The notes under the pieces: model-generated
Database searches by the model: none
Seen by the model: the letters and a program-made list of their open reading frames with translations, nothing else
Told to the model about the DNA's origin: nothing
Assembly: GCA_021773975.1 (NCBI GenBank)
Contig: JAJFJN010000011.1
Location: 1 to 64,000, forward strand
Source of the DNA: Gammaproteobacteria bacterium
GTDB lineage: Bacteria > Pseudomonadota > Gammaproteobacteria > Chromatiales > Chromatiaceae
Direction: 5' to 3'
Length of the DNA: 64,000 nucleotides
Program-made: the position numbers and the translations under genes
Shown: positions 27,475-37,685 of the stretch, one piece after another
How the letters are laid out: each line of letters starts with the position of its first letter
Numbering within the stretch: the first letter of the stretch is position 1

Positions 27475-28449
27475 CTAATTCCCCTCAATACGCATCCGCT
27501 CCAAACGTTTACGAGCCAAACGGGCAGCTGTTGTTGTTGCATGCTGTTTAATTATTGTTTCCAGGGTTTCTCGTGCTTTTGTCCACTCTTTTTGCTCATA
27601 TTGGATAAAAGCAATCTTCAGCAGTGAATCAGACACCTTGGGGCTAGTAGGGAAGTTCTGCACCACTATTGTAAACTCACGCAATGCTGTTACAAAATCA
27701 CGAGTTACATAACTGGCTTCACCAATCCAATATTGTGCATTAGCTGCTAAACGACCACTGGGGTACTGTCGTAAAAAAGCACGAAAGGCTTGCTTTGCTT
27801 CGTCATAACGCCGTTGCATCAGCAGATCAAAAGCCTGCTTATACATGGGCTGTTCCAAGGTTGGATCTGCGGGCGGTGCAACCGGAGTAGCAACAACAGC
27901 CTCCACACCTAATTCAGAAATAGGAGCAGTCTCAACAGCTGTTGTTGGCTTCACTGTCGCTAACGGGGCAGCAGGCGAAAAAGTGGATATATCTTGAGAT
28001 GGTATCAATGGAGAGTTCTCAGCCAGTGGAGCTGCGTCACTAGGCTGACTGGCAGGTGTAACGGGGGATGCTACCCCACTATACTTTGCTTCCGCCTCAG
28101 GTACCGAAGGCTGCTTGCCAGTAAATTGCATCATCCGCCGATCTATATCCCCATACAGATCACGCTGACGCTTCTTTAAAGACTCAAGAGCATGCCCTTG
28201 GGTCTCAGTGTCACCACGTAGCTCCTGTATCTCCTGTTGGATACGATCAAGGCGCATCAGGATATCCGTCAGCGCCTGCATTCTACGTTCCATCAGTTGC
28301 AATCTACCCTCTAGAGAGAGAGCAACAGTACTCTTCACCTCAGCTTGAGGTGAAGCCTGGACACTGGAACGAATGACGGGGGCAGCTCCAAATACCGGCA
28401 TTGCCCCTAATAGGGCAAGTAAGGGCATTACACCCGCAAACCACTTCAT
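27475..28449 (-). CDS. cpoB: Tol-Pal coordinator CpoB (YbgF)
   Basis: A 324-residue periplasmic protein. A signal peptide is followed by a trimerising coiled coil (about 38-105), a Pro/Ala-rich linker and a C-terminal TPR domain (about 195-320, motifs QAFDLLMQRRYDEAKQAF and ANAQYWIGEASY). CpoB links Tol-Pal to peptidoglycan synthesis at the division site. It is the last gene of the tol-pal operon. Confidence 0.94.
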   Translation of the reverse strand: MKWFAGVMPLLALLGAMPVFGAAPVIRSSVQASPQAEVKSTVALSLEGRLQLMERRMQALTDILMRLDRIQQEIQELRGDTETQGHALESLKKRQRDLYGDIDRRMMQFTGKQPSVPEAEAKYSGVASPVTPASQPSDAAPLAENSPLIPSQDISTFSPAAPLATVKPTTAVETAPISELGVEAVVATPVAPPADPTLEQPMYKQAFDLLMQRRYDEAKQAFRAFLRQYPSGRLAANAQYWIGEASYVTRDFVTALREFTIVVQNFPTSPKVSDSLLKIAFIQYEQKEWTKARETLETIIKQHATTTAARLARKRLERMRIEGN

Positions 28450-28467
28450 CTTAATTAAACCTTCTAG

Positions 28468-29022
28468 TTAGTATTCAAAGACTGCCCGGCGATTTTGAGC
28501 CCATGCAACTTCATTGGAAGCTCTCTCAAGCGGCTGCTCTTCACCATAGCTAACAGTGGTGATCTGGCCAGGCGTAGCGCCTTGAGCCATCAGTAAGCGC
28601 TTTACCGCATTGGCGCGACGCTCACCTAGGGCGATATTGTATTCACGGGTTCCACGCTCATCACAATGGCCTTCAATGGTGACGGTTTGGCTTGAGTGCC
28701 GTGCCAAATACTCACCATGTGCAACAACGATAGCCTGATATTCAGGCCTGATCTCGCTACGATCAAAGTCAAAATGAATCATTCGGGTTGAGGTCAGTTT
28801 TGCAGGATCATCAAGTGGATGTCCAGTCCAGCCACGAGCTGCCTCTGCACCTGATGTTGCAGCATCTTCACCCTGCATCGAGTGATCCATTTTATCTGGT
28901 GTCTCACTGACTGGTGCAGGACTATCTTCAGCCTTTTGCTCAGTCGTGCTACAGCCCACAAACATCAGGGCTGCCAACATTAATGGAATGAACTTGATCA
29001 TTTTGTGTTTCATTGTTGTCAT
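28468..29022 (-). CDS. pal: Peptidoglycan-associated lipoprotein
   Basis: A 184-residue outer-membrane lipoprotein with lipobox FVGC (C24) and an OmpA-like peptidoglycan-binding domain (about 75-184). The core EGHCDERGTREYNIALGERR, which binds diaminopimelate, is present. Pal is held at the septum by TolB release. Two ATGs (29022 and 29013) are possible starts after an AGAGAGGA site. Confidence 0.96.
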   Translation of the reverse strand: MTTMKHKMIKFIPLMLAALMFVGCSTTEQKAEDSPAPVSETPDKMDHSMQGEDAATSGAEAARGWTGHPLDDPAKLTSTRMIHFDFDRSEIRPEYQAIVVAHGEYLARHSSQTVTIEGHCDERGTREYNIALGERRANAVKRLLMAQGATPGQITTVSYGEEQPLERASNEVAWAQNRRAVFEY

Positions 29023-29037
29023 TTCCTCTCTTTAAAT

Positions 29038-30333
29038 TTATTGACTATATGGAGCCCAGGCTGGCTCACGAACATCACCCACTTGCAAAGCTAACCGCTG
29101 CTTAACATGACCATCGACAGATACTGCCGCTAGTTCAGCCTGCCCTTTTACCTTTGTTGCATAAATTACCATGCTGCCATTCGGTGCGAAACTAGGAGAT
29201 TCATCTAAACTGCCATCACTTAACACCTGTAGTTGAGATGATGCCAGATCCAACACGCTAATGCGAAACTCTCCCCCAATCTGAGTTACCATTGTTATCA
29301 ATTTCCCATCCGGTGAATATGATGCACGCGCATTATACTTACCTTCAAAGGTAATGCGCTCTGCTTTTCCTCCCCCAGAGGGTATTCTATAGATCTGTGG
29401 CCTCCCTCCCCGATCCGATGTCCAAACGATATGCTTACCATCAGGTGACCAGGATGGTTCTGTATCAATAGCATAATGCCTTGTCAGGGGTTGCAGTGTA
29501 CGCCTGGCCAGATCAAGAATAAAGATATCTGGATTACCATCTTTCGATAACGTCAAGGCTAATTTACGCCCATCCGGCGACCAGGCTGGCGCACCATTGA
29601 TTCCTTTGAATGATGCCACCCGCTGACGCTTGCCAGTATAGACCTCCTGTATAAAAATAGAGGGTCTACCTTTTTCAAAAGAGACATAAGCCAGCTTAAG
29701 CCCATCGGGTGACCAGGCCGGTGACATCAATGGTTCAGTTGAGGTCACAATAGTTTGCGGATGATAGCCATCAGCATCTGCCACCTGCAGCGCTATCTTA
29801 CGTTTACCTTTTGTTTGGACTACAGAGGTAATGTAGGCTACACGCGTTGCAAAAGCGCCTCGTTGACCTGTCAGTTTCTCATAGATCAAATCACTAATAT
29901 GGTGCGCTGTAGCGCGCAAATCACGTGCGGTCGTTGGGATACTATAACCAGTAAGCTGCTCACCCTTAAATACATCAAACAGTTGAAACCGTACAATATA
30001 GCCACCAACACCATTGGGTTTCACCTGACCAACGACCAAACTCTCCATACCCAACACACGCCAATCACGAAAATCCACATTAGCTCCAGTATGTGGAAAG
30101 GCGATCATATCTTTAGAAGGCATGGTTTTAAAACGACCACTGCGCTTCAAGTCTGCATCAATAATTGCGGCAATGTCTTCACTCGGGCCTTGGCCTGTTC
30201 CCTGCCAGCCAAAGGGTACAACGGCAATAGGCAGCGCACCTATTTCACTCTCTGTGATCTCAATTGTCAGTGGTGCACCATGGGTGATTTGAGACCCCAA
30301 AAGCACCACAAGTAGTAGCAATTTTTTTATCAT
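29038..30333 (-). CDS. tolB: Tol-Pal translocation protein TolB
   Basis: A 431-residue periplasmic protein with a signal peptide (MIKKLLLLVVLLGSQITHGA), an N-terminal alpha/beta domain (about 30-155) and a six-bladed beta-propeller of repeated PAWSPDG/PSWSPDG motifs. It binds Pal and the TolA C-terminus. The ATG at 30333 is preferred; a TTG at 30360 would run into tolA. Confidence 0.96.
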   Translation of the reverse strand: MIKKLLLLVVLLGSQITHGAPLTIEITESEIGALPIAVVPFGWQGTGQGPSEDIAAIIDADLKRSGRFKTMPSKDMIAFPHTGANVDFRDWRVLGMESLVVGQVKPNGVGGYIVRFQLFDVFKGEQLTGYSIPTTARDLRATAHHISDLIYEKLTGQRGAFATRVAYITSVVQTKGKRKIALQVADADGYHPQTIVTSTEPLMSPAWSPDGLKLAYVSFEKGRPSIFIQEVYTGKRQRVASFKGINGAPAWSPDGRKLALTLSKDGNPDIFILDLARRTLQPLTRHYAIDTEPSWSPDGKHIVWTSDRGGRPQIYRIPSGGGKAERITFEGKYNARASYSPDGKLITMVTQIGGEFRISVLDLASSQLQVLSDGSLDESPSFAPNGSMVIYATKVKGQAELAAVSVDGHVKQRLALQVGDVREPAWAPYSQ

Positions 30334-30343
30334 ATTTAATATA

Positions 30344-31327
30344 TTATTTACTTGGATCAAAAATCAGATTCAGATCACGAAACGCTTCAAAACCCGCACC
30401 CTTTGGCACGGGAAGCGGGTCAGCCTTATACACTGCCTTCTCTACTGAACGATCAAAGGCACCACTTCCGCTACTACGGCTAATCGTAACCGACGCAACA
30501 CCACCACCTGGAATCAATCGCACCCGCAATGTGCAGCTCAGACCATCAGCTACTGTTGTAGGACGCAGCCAGTTACGCTGTATCTTCTGCTTAATCGCAA
30601 AAAGAGATTGATCACGCTCTGTAGCCATACGTTCTGCCTCAAGTTCGGCTTGCAATGCATCCTCTAGTGCTTTTTTCTCCGCTGCTAGACGAGCCGCTGC
30701 TTCTGCTACTTCACGTTTTTTATCTGCTTCGGCCTTTTTCCTGGCCTCTGCTTTACTCCTCTGTTCAGCCTCTGACTTTTTATGAGCTTCCGCTTTACGC
30801 TTCTTTTCAGCCTCTGACTTTTTCTGGGCTTCCGCTTTACGCTTCTTTTCAGCCGCTAATTTTCTCTGGGTTTCTGCTTTGCTTTTTTTCTCTGCCGCTA
30901 GCTTTTTCTGGGCTTCTGCCTTGCGTTTTTTCTCTGCTGCAAGTTTCTTATTTTTCTCAGCTGCCTTGTGTTTTTTCTCGTCAGCAGCACGTTTTTTGGC
31001 TTCCGCTTTGGCCTTTTTCTCTCGGGCTTTGCGCTTTTTTTCTAGATCAGCAAGCTTCTTTTTCTCTTTATTCTGCTTACGCTTTATATCTGCCAGACGT
31101 TCTTTCTCTTTGGCTTTTTTTGTCTCTTCTGTCTTTTTCAGTTTCTCAACTTCAGCATCAATCTTGGACTGATCGATCATCTTTGCCTGAACGATATCTA
31201 CATTTGATTTGGGTTGGACTGGTTTTTCCAGCCAATCTACACCCACCAACATAAAAGCAATGATTACAGCATGCATGACCACTGCAATCACCAGTGCCAA
31301 TGGATTACGTTCAATAATATCCCGCAT
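30344..31327 (-). CDS. tolA: Cell envelope integrity protein TolA
   Basis: A 327-residue inner-membrane protein. One N-terminal TM (about 9-32) anchors it. A long Lys/Ala/Glu-rich helix (about 60-235) made of near-tandem KKRKAEAQKK(S/L)AAE-like units spans the periplasm. The C-terminal domain (about 240-327, KIQRNWLRP...) contacts TolB and Pal. The helical repeat is coded by short imperfect DNA repeats between about 30.65 and 31.15 kb. Confidence 0.95.
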   Translation of the reverse strand: MRDIIERNPLALVIAVVMHAVIIAFMLVGVDWLEKPVQPKSNVDIVQAKMIDQSKIDAEVEKLKKTEETKKAKEKERLADIKRKQNKEKKKLADLEKKRKAREKKAKAEAKKRAADEKKHKAAEKNKKLAAEKKRKAEAQKKLAAEKKSKAETQRKLAAEKKRKAEAQKKSEAEKKRKAEAHKKSEAEQRSKAEARKKAEADKKREVAEAAARLAAEKKALEDALQAELEAERMATERDQSLFAIKQKIQRNWLRPTTVADGLSCTLRVRLIPGGGVASVTISRSSGSGAFDRSVEKAVYKADPLPVPKGAGFEAFRDLNLIFDPSK

Positions 31328-31332
31328 CAATA

Positions 31333-31758
31333 CTACTCGGGTTGCTCTGCAATCAAGCCCACATTGGGTGCACCACCTGCTTGGATAAGCACCATGGCCT
31401 GCATAATCCGGCCATAATCAACATTTTTATCCCCCTTCAGCATAATAGGGGTTTTGGGTTTGTACTTGAGTAGCGCTGCAACTCGTGTCACTAATGCCTC
31501 ACTATCCACCGGTTGATCTTTACCTTCACCAATATCAATAAAAAACTCCCCTGCTGCATTGACGGATACCACAACAGGATCATCAGCTTCTGCTGGCAGT
31601 GGCTCAGCCTCAGCCTGCGGAAGATCAACCTTCACCCCTTGGGTCAACAGCGGTGCAGTGATCATAAAAATCACCAACAGCACCAACATAACATCGATGT
31701 AGGGCACCACATTGATCTCCGCTATCGGCCGCCTACGTTTTCTATGTGCTACTGCCAT
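31333..31758 (-). CDS. tolR: Tol-Pal proton channel subunit TolR
   Basis: A 141-residue ExbD/TolR protein. The single TM contains the proton-channel aspartate in NVVPYIDVMLVLLVIFM (about residue 23). The periplasmic domain follows. With TolQ it uses the proton motive force to energise TolA. The tolA start lies a few bases after its stop. Confidence 0.96.
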   Translation of the reverse strand: MAVAHRKRRRPIAEINVVPYIDVMLVLLVIFMITAPLLTQGVKVDLPQAEAEPLPAEADDPVVVSVNAAGEFFIDIGEGKDQPVDSEALVTRVAALLKYKPKTPIMLKGDKNVDYGRIMQAMVLIQAGGAPNVGLIAEQPE

Positions 31759-31795
31759 TAACAGCCGTCTCCACTTATTTCATGGCTGACAAAAC

Positions 31796-32470
31796 TCATA
31801 CGTGAGCCTGTCGCTGCAATAGTGTGGTGAACTCATCCATAAAATCCTGGTAACGATTATTTAGCCGTTCAACATCATTGGCATAGCGGTTATAGGCCAC
31901 CACCGCTGGAATTGCTGCAAACAAACCCATCGCTGTGGCAATGAGTGCCTCTGCAATGCCTGGAGCAACTAAAGAGAGTGTTGCCTGCTTGACATTGCCT
32001 AGGGCATGAAATGAATTCATGATCCCCCAAACTGTTCCAAACAGGCCCACATAGGGACTGGTTGAACCTACCGTTGCCAAAAAAGAGAGGTGCGTATCAA
32101 GTGAGTCCATCTCTCGACTCAAGGCAACGCGCATGGAACGCTGAGAGCCTTCGATAACCGCCATAGGGTCAATATCTGGACTTTTACGCAGGCGGACAAA
32201 TTCTCGAAACCCAGCATGAAAGATGGAGGCCATCCCTTTAATATTGTCACTGTCCTGATCTACTGTACGAAATAGATCACTCAGGTCTGCTCCCGCCCAA
32301 AACCGCTCTTCAAATTCATCTGCTGCCTGACGTGCGTTCTTCAGTACCTTGGCCCGGTCGATGATCATGCTCCAAGAGATAATGGAGGCCAACATCAGTA
32401 CTGCCATCACAAACTGCACCAGCGGACTGGCGCTTAGTACAAGATTAATAAAAGAGAGATCATTCGACAT
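31796..32470 (-). CDS. tolQ: Tol-Pal proton channel subunit TolQ
   Basis: A 224-residue MotA/TolQ/ExbB family membrane protein with three predicted TMs. The conserved TVGSTSPYVGLFGTVWGIMNSF segment (about 130-151) forms TM2 and the channel wall. It starts 9 bp after ybgC. Confidence 0.96.
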   Translation of the reverse strand: MSNDLSFINLVLSASPLVQFVMAVLMLASIISWSMIIDRAKVLKNARQAADEFEERFWAGADLSDLFRTVDQDSDNIKGMASIFHAGFREFVRLRKSPDIDPMAVIEGSQRSMRVALSREMDSLDTHLSFLATVGSTSPYVGLFGTVWGIMNSFHALGNVKQATLSLVAPGIAEALIATAMGLFAAIPAVVAYNRYANDVERLNNRYQDFMDEFTTLLQRQAHV

Positions 32471-32479
32471 AAATCAGGG

Positions 32480-32887
32480 TTACTCCACAGCCAATGCAGC
32501 TAATAATTTTTTTGGGAAAGGATGAGGACGAAAACGGGCAGCATCCAGGCAAACCACCTTCACCACACCTCGGCACAACACCTGTTCATTTTCAGCTAAC
32601 CGAACCTCTTGAGCAAAGGTCACACTTACCTTGCCATGTGATACGACACAAACACTTACAACCAACGCATCATTAAAACGTGCTGGGCGCAGGTAATCTG
32701 CTTCGATATGCCGTACCGCAAATAGCACGCCCTCCTCTTCAATCAGCTGATCCTGTTCAAAGCCACATTCACGTAACAGCTCGGTGCGCGCACGCTCCAT
32801 AAATTTAAGGTAGTTGGCATAATAGACCACTCCACCGGCGTCTGTATCCTCGTAGTAGACCCGCACAGGCCAGGTAAATTCACTCAT
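32480..32887 (-). CDS. ybgC: Tol-Pal-associated acyl-CoA thioesterase
   Basis: A 135-residue hotdog-fold thioesterase with the active-site motif [19 protein letters not shown] (catalytic D16). It hydrolyses short acyl-CoA and has been linked to phospholipid metabolism near the division site. Its ATG overlaps the ruvB stop codon, linking the ruv and tol genes. Confidence 0.95.
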   Translation of the reverse strand: MSEFTWPVRVYYEDTDAGGVVYYANYLKFMERARTELLRECGFEQDQLIEEEGVLFAVRHIEADYLRPARFNDALVVSVCVVSHGKVSVTFAQEVRLAENEQVLCRGVVKVVCLDAARFRPHPFPKKLLAALAVE

Positions 32888-33912
32888 GAGCTAAATAGAT
32901 CCGATGATTCAGATGTTGATTTTGGCTGGAAACCAAAATGCTGGTAGGCCGCCTGGGTAGCGGTTCGGCCTCGAGAAGTACGCATCAAAAAACCCTGTTG
33001 AATCAGATAGGGTTCCAATACATCTTCAATAGTACCTCGTTCTTCACCAATAGCAGCTGCCAGGCTATCAACACCCACTGGCCCTCCATCAAATTTATGG
33101 ATGATTGCCTCCAGTAGTTTGCGATCCATAATGTCAAAGCCATTATTATCGACTTTAAGCATGATTAGCGCCTTGTCTGCCACCTCTGCCGTGATTTCGC
33201 CTTCTGCCCTTACTTGGGCATAGTCTCTTACTCGGCGCAGCAAACGATTAGCAATACGCGGCGTACCACGTGAGCGGCAGGCAATCTCCCATGCCCCCTC
33301 TTTGTCTGTCTTAATATTAAGAATGCTGGCTGAACGCCCAACGATATGCGCCAAATCTTTATTTGAGTAAAACTCCAGACGCTGCACAATGCCGAATCGA
33401 TCACGCAGTGGAGAGGTCAACGATCCCGCACGTGTTGTTGCACCAATCAGTGTAAAAGGGGGGAGATCTAATTTAATCGAGCGAGCTGATGGGCCTTCAC
33501 CAATCATAATGTCCAGCTGGAAATCCTCCATTGCTGGATACAGCACCTCTTCCACAACAGCACTCAGGCGATGAATCTCATCCACAAACAGCACATCATG
33601 CGGTTCAAGATTGGTGAGCAGTGCCGCCAGGTCGCCCTGTTTTTCAAGTACAGGCCCCGAGGTTTGGCGTAGATTAACCCCCATCTCATGAGCAACAATA
33701 TGCGCCAGCGTGGTTTTTCCCAGGCCTGGGGGACCAAAGATCAACACATGATCCAGCGACTCCTGTCGCTCTCGAGCCGCTTGGATAAAGACCTCCATCT
33801 GCTCCCGCATGGCGGGCTGCCCCACATAATCTGCCAGCAATTTGGGGCGAATGGCGCGATCTAAAGCGACATCATCAGCAACGGCATCAGGGGTAATTAA
33901 TCGATCAGACAT
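32884..33912 (-). CDS. ruvB: Holliday junction branch-migration helicase RuvB
   Basis: A 342-residue AAA+ ATPase. Walker A is [12 protein letters not shown] (about 60-71), Walker B is FVDEIHRL, sensor 1 is IGATTRAG, and the C-terminal winged helix contains RTSRGRTAT. It drives branch migration of Holliday junctions with RuvA. It is 21 bp after ruvA. Confidence 0.97.
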   Translation of the reverse strand: MSDRLITPDAVADDVALDRAIRPKLLADYVGQPAMREQMEVFIQAARERQESLDHVLIFGPPGLGKTTLAHIVAHEMGVNLRQTSGPVLEKQGDLAALLTNLEPHDVLFVDEIHRLSAVVEEVLYPAMEDFQLDIMIGEGPSARSIKLDLPPFTLIGATTRAGSLTSPLRDRFGIVQRLEFYSNKDLAHIVGRSASILNIKTDKEGAWEIACRSRGTPRIANRLLRRVRDYAQVRAEGEITAEVADKALIMLKVDNNGFDIMDRKLLEAIIHKFDGGPVGVDSLAAAIGEERGTIEDVLEPYLIQQGFLMRTSRGRTATQAAYQHFGFQPKSTSESSDLFSS

Positions 33913-33933
33913 GGAGAGCGATAATCATATACA

Positions 33934-34554
33934 TCACTTTTGTGCTGCTGCCTTAAGTGCCGCTCGGATAAGCTCTTCACTAGACAACCCTTCTTCTTTG
34001 ACCCCGCGCACCATGCGGCTGGCCTCTTGTGGCTTGTATCCTAATGCCATCAGGGCATCTGTGGCTTCACTCACAGGATCAGCGGTTAATAAAACATGAT
34101 GATCTACACCAATGGACACTGAAGAGATAGATGCGACCACATCCAACTTATCCAACCGATCACGCATTTCAACAATCAAACGCTCTGCGGTCTTTTTTCC
34201 TATGCCAGGCAAGCGAACCAGTGCGGCCGTGTCATCTGACTGAACAGCCCGGGCAAATTCATCCGCACTCATGCCGGAGAGTATTGCCAATGCCATTTTT
34301 GCCCCCACCCCACTGACCTTCAGCAAGGCTCGAAACATGGTGCGCTCAGATTCACGGATAAAACCGTAAAGCACATGTGCATCATCACGAATCGCCAAAT
34401 GGGTAAAAAGAACCACAGATTGACCTGGCTCGGGTAGATCATAAAAGGTCGACATCGGTGCATCCAGCTCATAGCCCACACCATTAACATCAACCATCAA
34501 GCGTGGTGCCTGTTTGTAGACAATCTCTCCGCGCAGTCGCCCAATCATCGCCAT
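33934..34554 (-). CDS. ruvA: Holliday junction-binding protein RuvA
   Basis: A 206-residue tetrameric DNA-binding protein: OB fold (about 1-64), two helix-hairpin-helix motifs (VSGVGAKMALAIL and LPGIGKKTAERLI), and the C-terminal RuvB-binding domain. Its start overlaps the ruvC end by 10 bp. Confidence 0.97.
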   Translation of the reverse strand: MAMIGRLRGEIVYKQAPRLMVDVNGVGYELDAPMSTFYDLPEPGQSVVLFTHLAIRDDAHVLYGFIRESERTMFRALLKVSGVGAKMALAILSGMSADEFARAVQSDDTAALVRLPGIGKKTAERLIVEMRDRLDKLDVVASISSVSIGVDHHVLLTADPVSEATDALMALGYKPQEASRMVRGVKEEGLSSEELIRAALKAAAQK

Positions 34555-35054
34555 CCACCTACTTTGCCTTTCGCCAAACGATTTAGGGGGGTATCCATAT
34601 GTGCATGACTCAAGGCCACGGCCAGGGCATCAGATTGATCAGCAGAGAGGTCACAAGTGAGAGAGAGCAGACGTTTGACCATATGCTGCACCTGATCTTT
34701 ATCCGCACCGCCACGCCCTACCACCGCTTGTTTGATGGATCGCGGCGCATACTCACTGACCGGCAAATGTCCCACCACTCCTGCGCAGATTGCTGCTCCC
34801 CGTGCCTGTCCCAGCTTTAAGGCTGAGTTGGCATTTTTAGAGACAAACACATCTTCAATAGCCATTTCGGTAGGTTGATAAGTAGTAATTAAATCTGAAA
34901 CTTCCTGAAAAATCATACCCAACCGCTGTGGTAATTCGCCTTGTTTCAGGCGAATACAACCACTGGCAACATGCACGCTACGATTACCATCACTCTCAAT
35001 GATTCCGTAACCGGTTATTCGTGAGCCAGGATCAATGCCTAAAATACGACGCAT
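34545..35054 (-). CDS. ruvC: Crossover junction endodeoxyribonuclease RuvC
   Basis: A 169-residue RNase H-fold resolvase. Acidic catalytic residues begin with D8 in GIDPGSRITGYG and continue with E in AIEDVF and the pair in KDQVQHMV...DQSDALAVAL. It resolves Holliday junctions. It lies between yebC and ruvA on the same strand. Confidence 0.97.
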   Translation of the reverse strand: MRRILGIDPGSRITGYGIIESDGNRSVHVASGCIRLKQGELPQRLGMIFQEVSDLITTYQPTEMAIEDVFVSKNANSALKLGQARGAAICAGVVGHLPVSEYAPRSIKQAVVGRGGADKDQVQHMVKRLLSLTCDLSADQSDALAVALSHAHMDTPLNRLAKGKVGGWR

Positions 35055-35098
35055 AATTAGAATTTAAAGCTATTAGACGTGAAGGTTGTAATCAATAT

Positions 35099-35845
35099 TT
35101 ACTCTAATGCACTCAAGATCTCATCAGATATTTCAGCATTGGAGTAGACCTCTTGCACGTCATCCAGATCCTCTAGCACATCAATCATGCGCATCAACTT
35201 CTCTGCACCCTCCAGATCCATTTCAGCCTTAGTGCTTGCATTATAGGTTACCTCAGCATTGGCAGCCTCTAGCCCAGCACGCTCAAGAGCCGCTTTAATA
35301 TCTGAAAAATCTTCTGGGGTTGTTAGCACATCGATAGAGTCATCGTCATGAGTGACGACATCTTCAGCACCCGCTTCCAGTGCGGCATCCATCACAGCAT
35401 TTTCATCTACGCCTGGCGCATAACTGATCATTCCCTGCTTATTAAAAAGATAAGCTACAGAGCCATCAGTACCCAGATTGCCACCATGTTTTGAAAAAGC
35501 ATGCCGCACTTCAGAGGCCGTGCGGTTTTTATTATCGGTCATGCAATCAACCATGATCGCAGTCCCACCCGGTCCATAGCCTTCATAACGGATCTCATCA
35601 TAATTCTCGCCATCAGCTGCGCCTGCACCCCGCTTAATAGCGCGCTCGATGGTGTCTTTTGGCATATTCGAGCCAGTACCTTTATCAATTGCCAAACGCA
35701 GGCGTGGATTGGCGTCTGGATCACCGCCCGCTTCCCGTGCCGCCACCGTAATTTCACGAATTAATTTGGTCCACACCTTCGCGCGCTTTTGATCTTGAGC
35801 CGCCTTGCGGTGTTTGATGTTCGCCCATTTACTATGTCCAGCCAT
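35099..35845 (-). CDS. yebC: YebC/PmpR family translational/transcriptional regulator
   Basis: A 248-residue TACO1 family protein with the invariant N-terminus [18 protein letters not shown] and the [15 protein letters not shown] segment. Family members help ribosomes through polyproline stretches or act as DNA-binding regulators. It is the first gene of the yebC-ruvCAB-tol series. Confidence 0.97.
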   Translation of the reverse strand: MAGHSKWANIKHRKAAQDQKRAKVWTKLIREITVAAREAGGDPDANPRLRLAIDKGTGSNMPKDTIERAIKRGAGAADGENYDEIRYEGYGPGGTAIMVDCMTDNKNRTASEVRHAFSKHGGNLGTDGSVAYLFNKQGMISYAPGVDENAVMDAALEAGAEDVVTHDDDSIDVLTTPEDFSDIKAALERAGLEAANAEVTYNASTKAEMDLEGAEKLMRMIDVLEDLDDVQEVYSNAEISDEILSALE

Positions 35846-36057
35846 AACGCCCCTCTCTCATGTTGATAGACGAAGTCTACCACTCTGCAACCCAGTCAGA
35901 AACCTACAGAAGAGAGATGATCAATATACTTTAGCTGACGCGCGATACCAGGGAATCACTAGTAACTTGATTAAAAGCACAACAGAAGCCGGGTAAAGAT
36001 GGAAAGAGGCGCTGCAACCAATAGACCTCTTGTTGATATAGATATTAGGTAGGAGGC

Positions 36058-36816
36058 CTATTTATTATGGCAAGTGGTGCAGAGCCCACTGCCCGCCATT
36101 GATTTCCGTAAAAAAGGCACATTGGCGGGGTCATGAGGGTTATGGCAGCTGGGACACTCCACTCGCCCCATAAACAGCTTCACATCACTCCACCCTTTTT
36201 GTTGATCAGGCGGAATAAAGAAGTCGGGATCGTACCCTGCCTGCCCTGCAACAGGATAGGTTATGGAAATAGGGTGCTCGTTAGTTAAATCTGGGCCTAT
36301 TTGCCACCATTCTGGCAACGTATAGTCAACCTGATGGCATGATTTTGCACACTGAAAGAGATTCTTTCTATTAGGCTCATTTACTGCGTTATGCATATCT
36401 GTTGGGGTTACAGCGCCGCTTTCCCCTGCTCCACCTAGCCCCCCCGTGATAGCACCACCAATATCATGGCAACTCAAGCAAACCAGTGAGAGCGGACTGG
36501 GTGTGTCATCACAATTGGCATTTAAGGTATCACTTGTATACATACTATACTTGCTCATATCGGATATGCGCCGATTCCAGAGCGGTGCGGGTGGACGAGT
36601 AGCATGATCTATATCGATAGCGCCATCATTATCAAGATCAGCATTGGCATCATGAGGGGTATGGCAAAAAACACAAATCTCATCCACACCACCACCAGAG
36701 GTGCTTAAATCATGCTTTGAACCTACAATAGAAGCCGCAGATACCACCACACCTTGCGCAATAAGCCCAAGAAAAAGCATGGCATTAAGATAGTATCTAA
36801 ACTGCTTACAACCCAT
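36058..36816 (-). CDS. Five-haem c-type cytochrome with paired CxxCH motifs
   Basis: A 252-residue exported protein (signal peptide to about residue 30, ATG at 36816). Haem motifs in order are CVFCHTPH, CLSCH, CAKSCH, CPSCHNPH and CTTCHNK. The first and fourth have the CxxCHxPH form of the doubled-CXXCH domain family. The third has three residues between the cysteines (CX3CH), a non-canonical spacing, so four or five haems may be bound. It stands alone on the minus strand upstream of a long intergenic region. Function is unknown beyond electron transfer. Confidence 0.82.
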   Translation of the reverse strand: MGCKQFRYYLNAMLFLGLIAQGVVVSAASIVGSKHDLSTSGGGVDEICVFCHTPHDANADLDNDGAIDIDHATRPPAPLWNRRISDMSKYSMYTSDTLNANCDDTPSPLSLVCLSCHDIGGAITGGLGGAGESGAVTPTDMHNAVNEPNRKNLFQCAKSCHQVDYTLPEWWQIGPDLTNEHPISITYPVAGQAGYDPDFFIPPDQQKGWSDVKLFMGRVECPSCHNPHDPANVPFLRKSMAGSGLCTTCHNK

Positions 36817-36822
36817 TATCAC

Positions 36823-37325
36823 AGCCCTGTCCCCAATAGTTATCTGTCTCGCGACAGACTACCCATTCATCTTTCCACGAAAAACTTCTAAATTAAGATC
36901 CATATCTTAGAGCACTTAACCTTACAGTACTAACACCTGTAACTTCAAAGAGAAACAGGAACCAATCAGCAATAACTTTGATAACACCACAAAAAATACA
37001 GTTATATATGTATTGTTAATACTACGGCATCAAGCGGCATGTTTCTACAATCTGGGTGAAAAACCCCTGTTTTAAGGAAAAAAACTCACTCTTGCTACTG
37101 TAACTAAGGCCAAGCAGCACAGCAAAAATAAAGCTCAGCCTGAGATCACCCTATCACCCAGCACACCACCACCCCCTACGCCCTCCTTAATTGAGACTAA
37201 AAACCAAAATAAAACTGATAATAAAAAACCAGCATATCAACTCATCTCACGTACTATGCATAACTTTCAGGGGTTAGAAGGGTTAAGTCGTGTGCTTTTT
37301 ATTGTGCTAACACGACCATAAACAG
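36823..37325. other. Long intergenic region with a start-less open frame
   Basis: About 500 bp between divergent genes. A minus-strand hairpin TCTGTC-GCGA-GACAGA (36843-36858) lies 27 bp before the cytochrome start and would be in its mRNA leader. On the plus strand a frame from 37076 to the stop at 37319-37321 is open and protein-like (Lys/Pro-rich) but lacks an early ATG, GTG or TTG. No RNA gene is recognised. Confidence 0.45.
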
Positions 37326-37673
37326 TTGATAACTCAAATAATCTTAGATAATGATAAAAAATCCAAAATCGAGCAGTTTCAAACGCCTGTCAGCAAGCAT
37401 GGTCTATTTAGCATCCTTCTACGCAAACCAAAAGCTGTCTGGATGAATTCAGAAAAGCTGGTAGAATACGCCCGCTTGATGCCCCAACAAACTTATCACG
37501 CTCTTGAGGCTAAAAACTTTTTTGCCATGTCGCTATTTTCCAAAACCCAACCACTTGGGTTGAAATATGCTGACAATGGATCGAATAGCGCACAGCTTAG
37601 CAAAGCCACCTACCACTACTTTAAACGACTATGTCAGCGCATCTCTAACGATTTAAAGCAGCGATACACATAG
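37326..37673 (+). CDS. Hypothetical 115-residue protein
   Basis: A frame with a TTG at 37326 or an internal ATG at 37443 as possible starts. The predicted product is basic and soluble, with no signal peptide or recognisable motif (for example EYARLMPQQTYHALEAKNFF). It ends 12 bp before a radical SAM gene on the same strand, which favours co-transcription. I do not recognise a family, and the start is uncertain. Confidence 0.4.
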   Translation: MITQIILDNDKKSKIEQFQTPVSKHGLFSILLRKPKAVWMNSEKLVEYARLMPQQTYHALEAKNFFAMSLFSKTQPLGLKYADNGSNSAQLSKATYHYFKRLCQRISNDLKQRYT

Positions 37674-37685
37674 GGCATTCTTCCA

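Noticed and set aside
30650-31254. Plus-strand Phe/Leu/Ser-rich frames opposite tolA
   Set aside because: They are the complement of the Lys/Ala/Glu repeat of TolA, a known source of spurious long frames.
36823-37075. c-di-GMP (GEMM) riboswitch before the five-haem cytochrome
   Set aside because: A GNRA-capped hairpin is present, but the conserved riboswitch segments are not found.
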